A stretch of 32,986 bases of DNA, taken from IMG/VR virus record IMGVR_UViG_3300027770_000018, positions 1-32,986 of that record. One strand, given 5' to 3'. Under the pieces are notes generated by a model, which was given only the letters and a program-made list of their open reading frames with translations, did no database searches and was not told where the DNA came from. Source of the stretch: a virus. Below, in pieces: positions 29,454 through 32,986 of this stretch. A program made the translations under genes and the position numbers. The first letter of the stretch is position 1. Every line of letters begins with the position of its first letter.

Positions 29454-29965
29454 TGTTTTTTTATTGAATCCTTTAATTCTTTTTTAGTCTTATTCACAAC
29501 CTGATGCACGTGTAATCTTGGAATATTAAAAAAATCTGCTACCTTTTGACAGCTACGAAGTTCAACATACTTTGAAAATATCATTGATTCGTGTGCATCA
29601 TTAGCGTTTGATAATAGTTTTTCATTTAATATTTTCTTTGCATATTTTACAGAAGATAAATCATCTTTTGATTGTACAAGTGATTGCATATATTCATATG
29701 CTTTGTTTAAATCTTTTTTTCGGTAGGTACGGTAAAAGTTGCCATTCTGAAGTGTTCCCATTTTCCACACAATACGTGATGCAAATGCTATAAGATTATT
29801 TTCTTCAAATATTCTGATTAGCTTTTTGCAATCGTAAGTTAATAACACAATAGCCATTTCTTGTCGCAAATCATCCTGAAGTTCTTTTGGTTCTATCTTG
29901 GAAATTAGTTCATTAACTTTTGGATTCAAATAAATCTGTTCAACATAATCATTACATTGATTCAT
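29447..29965 (-). CDS. Sigma-70-like / helix-turn-helix regulator
   Basis: This 172-residue protein resembles small sigma-like factors. Residues about 25-55 contain EPKELQDDLRQEMAIVLLTYD, similar to region 2 (DLxQE), and the C-terminal part ELRSCQKVADFFNIPRLHVHQVVNKTKKEL (about 136-165) reads as a region-4-type helix-turn-helix. It may be a phage sigma factor or another DNA-binding regulator, and could drive late genes. The larger than usual gap upstream (29966-29997) includes a perfect -7 box. Identity as a working sigma factor is uncertain because core-binding residues cannot be verified by eye. Confidence 0.6.
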   Translation of the reverse strand: MNQCNDYVEQIYLNPKVNELISKIEPKELQDDLRQEMAIVLLTYDCKKLIRIFEENNLIAFASRIVWKMGTLQNGNFYRTYRKKDLNKAYEYMQSLVQSKDDLSSVKYAKKILNEKLLSNANDAHESMIFSKYVELRSCQKVADFFNIPRLHVHQVVNKTKKELKDSIKKQW

Positions 29966-29970
29966 TTTAT

Positions 29971-29997
29971 CAAATTTACAACAATTTTAAATCCAAA
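29971..29997 (-). promoter_or_regulatory. Possible promoter before the sigma-like gene
   Basis: TAAATTTG (29978-29971) matches TAnnTTTG, and TTTG (29997-29994) lies upstream, but the spacing is 15 nt rather than 19-21, and the -7 box ends only 5 nt before the start codon, so any transcript would be nearly leaderless. Weak evidence. Confidence 0.25.
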
Positions 29998-30285
29998 TTA
30001 AAAAAATGTAAAACCAATTACTTTTAAAATGTCAGATACTGATTCACAGATTGAAACCTGACCATACCAATCAAAGTGAAACTTAACTTCAGCAGCAGTA
30101 AGTTTCTTTTGTGATTTGAATTTATCACCATCTTTAATCTCAATCAGATAGTTTTTATTTTTAAATCCAACAACAATATCAGGAAATCCTTTTCCAATTG
30201 TATGTGTGCTAAAAACTGATAAGTTAGGTATTTGTCTTAACTGGTCAATAATTTTTTTGTGATTTGCATCAGTTCGTTTTATCAT
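29998..30285 (-). CDS. VRR-NUC/PD-(D/E)XK-type nuclease
   Basis: This 95-residue protein has the core GFPDIVVGFKNKNYLIEIKDGDK (about 33-55), giving PD, then E and K in an ExK arrangement, and LTAAEVKFHFDWYGQVSICES (about 62-82), matching VRR-NUC and Holliday-junction-resolvase-like nucleases. It could resolve recombination or replication junctions, or act with the ERF annealing protein. It overlaps the 70-residue gene by 17 bp. The catalytic set looks complete. Confidence 0.85.
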   Translation of the reverse strand: MIKRTDANHKKIIDQLRQIPNLSVFSTHTIGKGFPDIVVGFKNKNYLIEIKDGDKFKSQKKLTAAEVKFHFDWYGQVSICESVSDILKVIGFTFF

Positions 30286-30481
30286 AATTTCTATTGTAAA
30301 ATTGTTCGCCTAATCTAATGTAATAACCATTGGCTGTTTCATTCTGACCTGATTCGTAAGCATCAGCAATCTGATGCTTTTCCATTTCTTTAGCTTGATT
30401 AATAAATTTCGGAATATCTTCTGGATATTGTGGTTCATTTAATTTTTCAATTAACCATTCAATAGCTGTTTGTTTTTTCAT
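30269..30481 (-). CDS. Conserved small phage protein of unknown function
   Basis: This 70-residue protein begins MKKQTAIEWLIEKLNEP and includes FINQAKEMEKHQIADAYESGQNE, a pattern that I recognise as a very common small protein of Bacteroidetes phages, always without known function. It is helical, charged and probably cytoplasmic. ATGA coupling to the 111-residue gene upstream and 17-bp overlap downstream make it a certain part of the operon. Confidence 0.8.
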   Translation of the reverse strand: MKKQTAIEWLIEKLNEPQYPEDIPKFINQAKEMEKHQIADAYESGQNETANGYYIRLGEQFYNRNYDKTN

Positions 30482-30813
30482 TTTTTATTGATTTTTGATG
30501 TTGAATAATTAAATCCGTTCATTCGTGTTGATTCAGGTTTATTGTAATCATTTAAAATAATGTAATCTTCAGTTCCAAGCATTTGTATCTGTTCTTCGTT
30601 TGCATATCGCAAAGCAACTTTAAAATCAAATTTTAAATCTTTTAATATTCTGCCATTTCTTTTCAAACAATATTCAACTGAATGATTTTTATCGCAGTTG
30701 TAATTTTTAAAAATATATCGTGCCACCAAAACTTTGTATTTAAAAATACCAATTAATTGTTTGTTAGAACAATTGTATACAGCAACTGGTCTGTAACCTA
30801 TAATATATTTCAT
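30478..30813 (-). CDS. Hypothetical protein
   Basis: This 111-residue basic protein has strand-like segments (YIIGYRPVAVYNCSNKQLIGIFKYKVLVARYIFKNY), a CDKNHSVEYCLKRNGRI part and a helix (FKVALRYANEEQIQML). It contains three cysteines without a clear zinc pattern. I do not recognise it. It lies 3 bp after the PP-loop gene and overlaps the next gene by ATGA. No function is proposed. Confidence 0.65.
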   Translation of the reverse strand: MKYIIGYRPVAVYNCSNKQLIGIFKYKVLVARYIFKNYNCDKNHSVEYCLKRNGRILKDLKFDFKVALRYANEEQIQMLGTEDYIILNDYNKPESTRMNGFNYSTSKINKK

Positions 30814-30816
30814 AAG

Positions 30817-31536
30817 TTAAGAAGTACAAGCACAATCAAATGCTGGTGTTATTTGTGATAAATCTTGTTCTTTGAATAAATTGTTTTGCGCAATATGTTT
30901 CATTTGTTTCATACTTATATTTTGAAAATATTGATATGGTTTCATTTTTTCTTCATCAGCAATCCATTCATCAGCAAGTTCAGGATATAAAGATAAAATA
31001 TTTATAATAGCATTTTTACCTTTCATAAAACACAATGTGCAATTACCTAAAATTGATGGGATTTCAAGATTATAACTTTTATTTTTCCAGTAATCATTAA
31101 TAATATTTTTATCTATTTGTTTTTCAAATAAAGGAAAATAATCTTCTACATCTTTCCACATTTTTTTCCTTCTATTAACACGCAATGGTTCATCAAATCT
31201 AAAACCAACAAGATTAATATATTTAGTTATACCTAAACTTCTCAAATATCTTCTTGCAGTTTTTATTTTCAATTCTATTGTGCAGAATCTTTTAAAATTA
31301 TTGGGTATTGCTTTTCGTTTTTGAATTAACTTTTCAAAGCCACCTTCATATTTTAATCTAATAACTGGAATATTTTCAAATGCTTCAAAATCATTTATAA
31401 ACTTATAAGTCTTAGGATGCTCACGACCAGTATCACAAAATAAAACCAAATCACCTTTTTCATATTCTGTTATAGTCATATAAGCAGAAGTTTTTCCACC
31501 ACTAAAATTTATAACTTTTTGAATTTTATTTTTCAT
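30817..31536 (-). CDS. PAPS-reductase-like PP-loop protein
   Basis: The start is the ATG at 31536; the longer frame into the upstream gene would prefix a hydrophobic stretch without support. The 239-residue product has the PP-loop FSGGKTSAYM (11-20), which binds ATP or PAPS, then LVFCDTGREHPKTYKFI, FKRFCTIELKIKTA, NLVGFRFDEPLRV, GNCTLCFMKG and a final CACTS. The cysteines could hold a cluster or act in catalysis. Phage relatives are often labelled phosphoadenosine phosphosulfate reductase, but some PP-loop proteins of this kind (DndC) take part in DNA sulfur modification. The real substrate is unknown. It overlaps the upstream gene by 11 bp. Confidence 0.8.
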   Translation of the reverse strand: MKNKIQKVINFSGGKTSAYMTITEYEKGDLVLFCDTGREHPKTYKFINDFEAFENIPVIRLKYEGGFEKLIQKRKAIPNNFKRFCTIELKIKTARRYLRSLGITKYINLVGFRFDEPLRVNRRKKMWKDVEDYFPLFEKQIDKNIINDYWKNKSYNLEIPSILGNCTLCFMKGKNAIINILSLYPELADEWIADEEKMKPYQYFQNISMKQMKHIAQNNLFKEQDLSQITPAFDCACTS

Positions 31537-32308
31537 TTTTTTCTTTTTGGTAATTAACAATGTAATCAAGTACAGATAAACGCTTATACATATACTCAAT
31601 TTGAAAAACAAAATCATCACTAATATCTATAAATCCAACTGCCTTTTGTTTCATAAATCTATTGTAATCCTGAACATCAGATGATTCAAGTGTTAATGCT
31701 TTAAAAGATAATTTTTCTTCAAACAACTGCAAACACCTTTTATACATAATTGATTTTTGTTTATCTGTTTGATTTAACCATTTTAGTTCAATCATATAAT
31801 CGTATATGTACAATGGTATGTAATGCAGATTACGAAGATTTAAATCAGTACGATTCAGATATGTTTCAATATCATTTACTTTATCACGTTCAGTTATTAT
31901 AACATCAACTTCAATATCATCCATCTTTACAAGTTTTTTGTTTTCGGCAATTAGCCACAAACGATAACCATTCATAATTCGCACAAGATATTCAATGCTG
32001 AAATTGTCATACACTTTACAATCATCAATATCAAGTTCTTGCTTAATTGCTAATTCAAATGCCAGTTGTAATTCATCCAGCGTTTTGTGACCGTATTCTT
32101 TCCTGATGTAATTAATCAGAAACTGGTTGTGTAACTTGTCAGGATAGTGCTGCATCCTTAATCCTACAAGTAGGAATGTCTTTAGCAATCTGTCTTGAAT
32201 TTCGCCATCAGTAGCATCAGTAATTTTTTTTGACAATAAGATATTAACTATATCTGTTGTGCCATTCTGAATAGGCATCAATCTTCTTGTCTGCAATTGA
32301 TTTTCCAT
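31526..32308 (-). CDS. Conserved phage protein in replication block
   Basis: I choose the ATG at 32308 (260 residues, MENQLQTRRLMPIQNG); an upstream TTG at 32317 and an ATG at 32278 are alternatives. It overlaps the preceding gene by 65 bp. Residues about 30-125 hold the block IQDRLLKTFLLVGLRMQHYPDKLHNQFLINYIRKEYGHKTLDELQLAFELAIKQEL and YLVRIMNGYRLWL, a pattern I recall from replication regions of Bacteroidetes phages without known function. It is helical and has no P-loop, so it is not a DnaC-like ATPase. A partner of the Lin1244-domain protein is a plausible inference. Confidence 0.75.
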   Translation of the reverse strand: MENQLQTRRLMPIQNGTTDIVNILLSKKITDATDGEIQDRLLKTFLLVGLRMQHYPDKLHNQFLINYIRKEYGHKTLDELQLAFELAIKQELDIDDCKVYDNFSIEYLVRIMNGYRLWLIAENKKLVKMDDIEVDVIITERDKVNDIETYLNRTDLNLRNLHYIPLYIYDYMIELKWLNQTDKQKSIMYKRCLQLFEEKLSFKALTLESSDVQDYNRFMKQKAVGFIDISDDFVFQIEYMYKRLSVLDYIVNYQKEKNEK

Positions 32309-32975
32309 TTGTTTCAAATTTTTGGTTTTTAATCCAATTTACAAAATATTTGTAAACTTCGGATTCGTTATTGTAATAAATTTCGCCAGTTAATTTTTCT
32401 AATTTAAATGCTTCCCAAAGTGATTCAATTTGATTCCTGTTGACATCAGTTTGTTTTAAAATTTTCATCTGTTCAATAATTGCCTGAAAATATTGATTTG
32501 GAAGTTCATTAAAATCTGTATTTAAATACTTTTTACCATTTAATTTAATTTCCTTTTCTTTCTTTTCCTTTCCTTTCCTTTCCTTTGCATTAGGGATGCC
32601 AATAGCCACCCCATTAGCCACCCCATTTTCTTTTGTTCCCCATCTTAATTCAGCACCTTTTTTGCCTTGTTCAGATAGATTTTTTCTAATGTTTAAATGA
32701 GATAATAAACGCTGACTAAAAAAAGATTCTTCGTGAACATCAAATAAATCAAATTGCTTGATTACTGCTTCAACCTTAACTTCTGTTGTATGCATCTGCA
32801 TTGATAGTACTGGAACAATTTTCAAAGGTAATATGCCACCTGAATCAGCAAGTGCTTCAATTAAAAACCAGTAGATGCCATAACCTTCCATTCCAAGTTG
32901 CTGCCTTAAGAAAAGAATCTTCACATCATTGTGTGCATTGTAATCGTGCGAAAAGTAAAACGTATCTTTTTTCAT
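32244..32975 (-). CDS. Lin1244/Lin1753-domain replication protein
   Basis: The first 95 residues (FYFSHDYNAHNDVKILFLRQQLGMEGYGIYWFLIEALADSGG, HLNIRKNLSEQGKKGAELRWG) are a Lin1244/Lin1753-type (formerly DUF4373) winged-helix domain found in phage replication initiators and helicase-loader-like proteins. A low-complexity linker with tandem repeats (about residues 115-140) leads to a C-terminal helical domain (IIEQMKILKQTDVNRNQIESLWEAFKLEKL, YFVNWIKNQ) resembling DnaD-type tails. It would open the origin or load host helicase, since no phage helicase or polymerase is seen. Its leader (117-250) holds a promoter, two hairpins and a terminator. Confidence 0.85.
   Translation of the reverse strand: MKKDTFYFSHDYNAHNDVKILFLRQQLGMEGYGIYWFLIEALADSGGILPLKIVPVLSMQMHTTEVKVEAVIKQFDLFDVHEESFFSQRLLSHLNIRKNLSEQGKKGAELRWGTKENGVANGVAIGIPNAKERKGKEKKEKEIKLNGKKYLNTDFNELPNQYFQAIIEQMKILKQTDVNRNQIESLWEAFKLEKLTGEIYYNNESEVYKYFVNWIKNQKFETNGKSIADKKIDAYSEWHNRYS
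32567..32586. repeat. (CCTTT)4 pentanucleotide repeat in the replication gene
   Basis: Four perfect copies of CCTTT (AAAGG on the coding strand) lie in the linker coding region. A change of copy number would shift the frame, so this could in principle switch the second half of the protein off. Only four copies, so slippage should be infrequent. Confidence 0.8.
32603..32626. repeat. 12-bp tandem duplication in the replication gene
   Basis: TAGCCACCCCAT occurs twice in tandem. In protein it gives two GVAN-like units (NGVANGVAIG) in the linker between the two folded domains of the replication protein. Being in frame, copy changes would only lengthen the linker. Confidence 0.8.
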
Positions 32976-32986
32976 TAAATAAAAAA
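32860..32986. repeat. Direct terminal repeat, right copy
   Basis: Exact second copy of bases 1-127 (see there). It includes the start codon region of the replication gene at 32975 and the first bases of its leader, and shows that the window closes on itself. Confidence 0.95.

Noticed and set aside
29971-29997. Strong promoter for the sigma-like gene
   Set aside because: The -7 box is perfect, but the 15-nt spacing and near-leaderless position make it doubtful; kept only as a low-confidence feature.
31537-31620. N-terminal hydrophobic extension of the PP-loop protein
   Set aside because: It would give a membrane segment before a cytoplasmic enzyme and overlap the upstream gene by 95 bp; the ATG at 31536 just before MKNKIQKVINFSGGK is a better start.
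1-32986. CRISPR arrays, tRNA genes, IS elements, integrase or phage repressor
   Set aside because: None seen: no regularly spaced repeats, no cloverleaf-like sequence noticed by eye, and no recombinase or CI-like protein among the translated frames.

Overview
The window is a complete, compact, AT-rich tailed-phage genome of a Bacteroidetes (Flavobacteria-like) host. Bases 1-127 are repeated exactly at 32860-32986, so the sequence closes into a circle of 32859 bp; the 127-bp overlap looks like an assembly k-mer overlap rather than a biological terminal repeat. Every convincing gene lies on the minus strand, so expression runs from high to low coordinates and across the junction. The host call rests on promoter matches to the Bacteroidetes TTTG / TAnnTTTG consensus, A/T-rich start regions without AGGAGG-type Shine-Dalgarno sites, and many protein families typical of Bacteroidetes siphophages. 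No integrase, repressor, tRNA, CRISPR or IS element was seen, so a virulent siphovirus-like phage is most likely.

Layout in transcription order. (1) Early block 3404->229: a canonical promoter (3372-3404), several tiny unknown genes, an ERF single-strand annealing protein and a protein ending in a DnaA domain IV-like helix-turn-helix. (2) Leader 250->117: a promoter, a hairpin and an intrinsic terminator whose loops are complementary, directly before the replication gene. (3) Replication/accessory block 32975->25223: Lin1244/Lin1753-domain replication protein, PAPS-reductase-like PP-loop protein, PD-(D/E)XK nuclease, sigma-like regulator, small membrane protein, two glycosyltransferases, an FkbM-like methyltransferase, a ParB-methyltransferase fusion and an HNH nuclease. 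(4) Packaging: small-terminase candidate, a 39-residue membrane peptide and TerL (25220->23573).

(5) Tail block 23475->15917: a putative tail chaperone with a -1 frameshift site, an HK97-gp10-like protein, two tail-tip proteins, a small tail protein and the tape measure. (6) Head block 15900->9022: XkdF-like protease carrying a HAD-like insert, scaffold, major capsid protein, probable tail tube protein set off by terminators on both sides, portal with MuF-like tail, connector and tail terminator. (7) Fibre and lysis block 9019->3534: a long fibre with a signal peptide, two holin candidates, a metallophosphoesterase, a candidate unimolecular spanin and a GH24 endolysin, closed by a strong terminator (3477-3505).

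The order is unusual: tail genes precede head genes, the tape measure follows the tail-tip genes, and the portal sits far from the terminase. The observations most worth following are the complementary-loop attenuator-like leader of the replication gene, the -1 frameshift site, the candidate u-spanin, the HAD-in-protease fusion and the glycosyltransferase/methyltransferase cassette.
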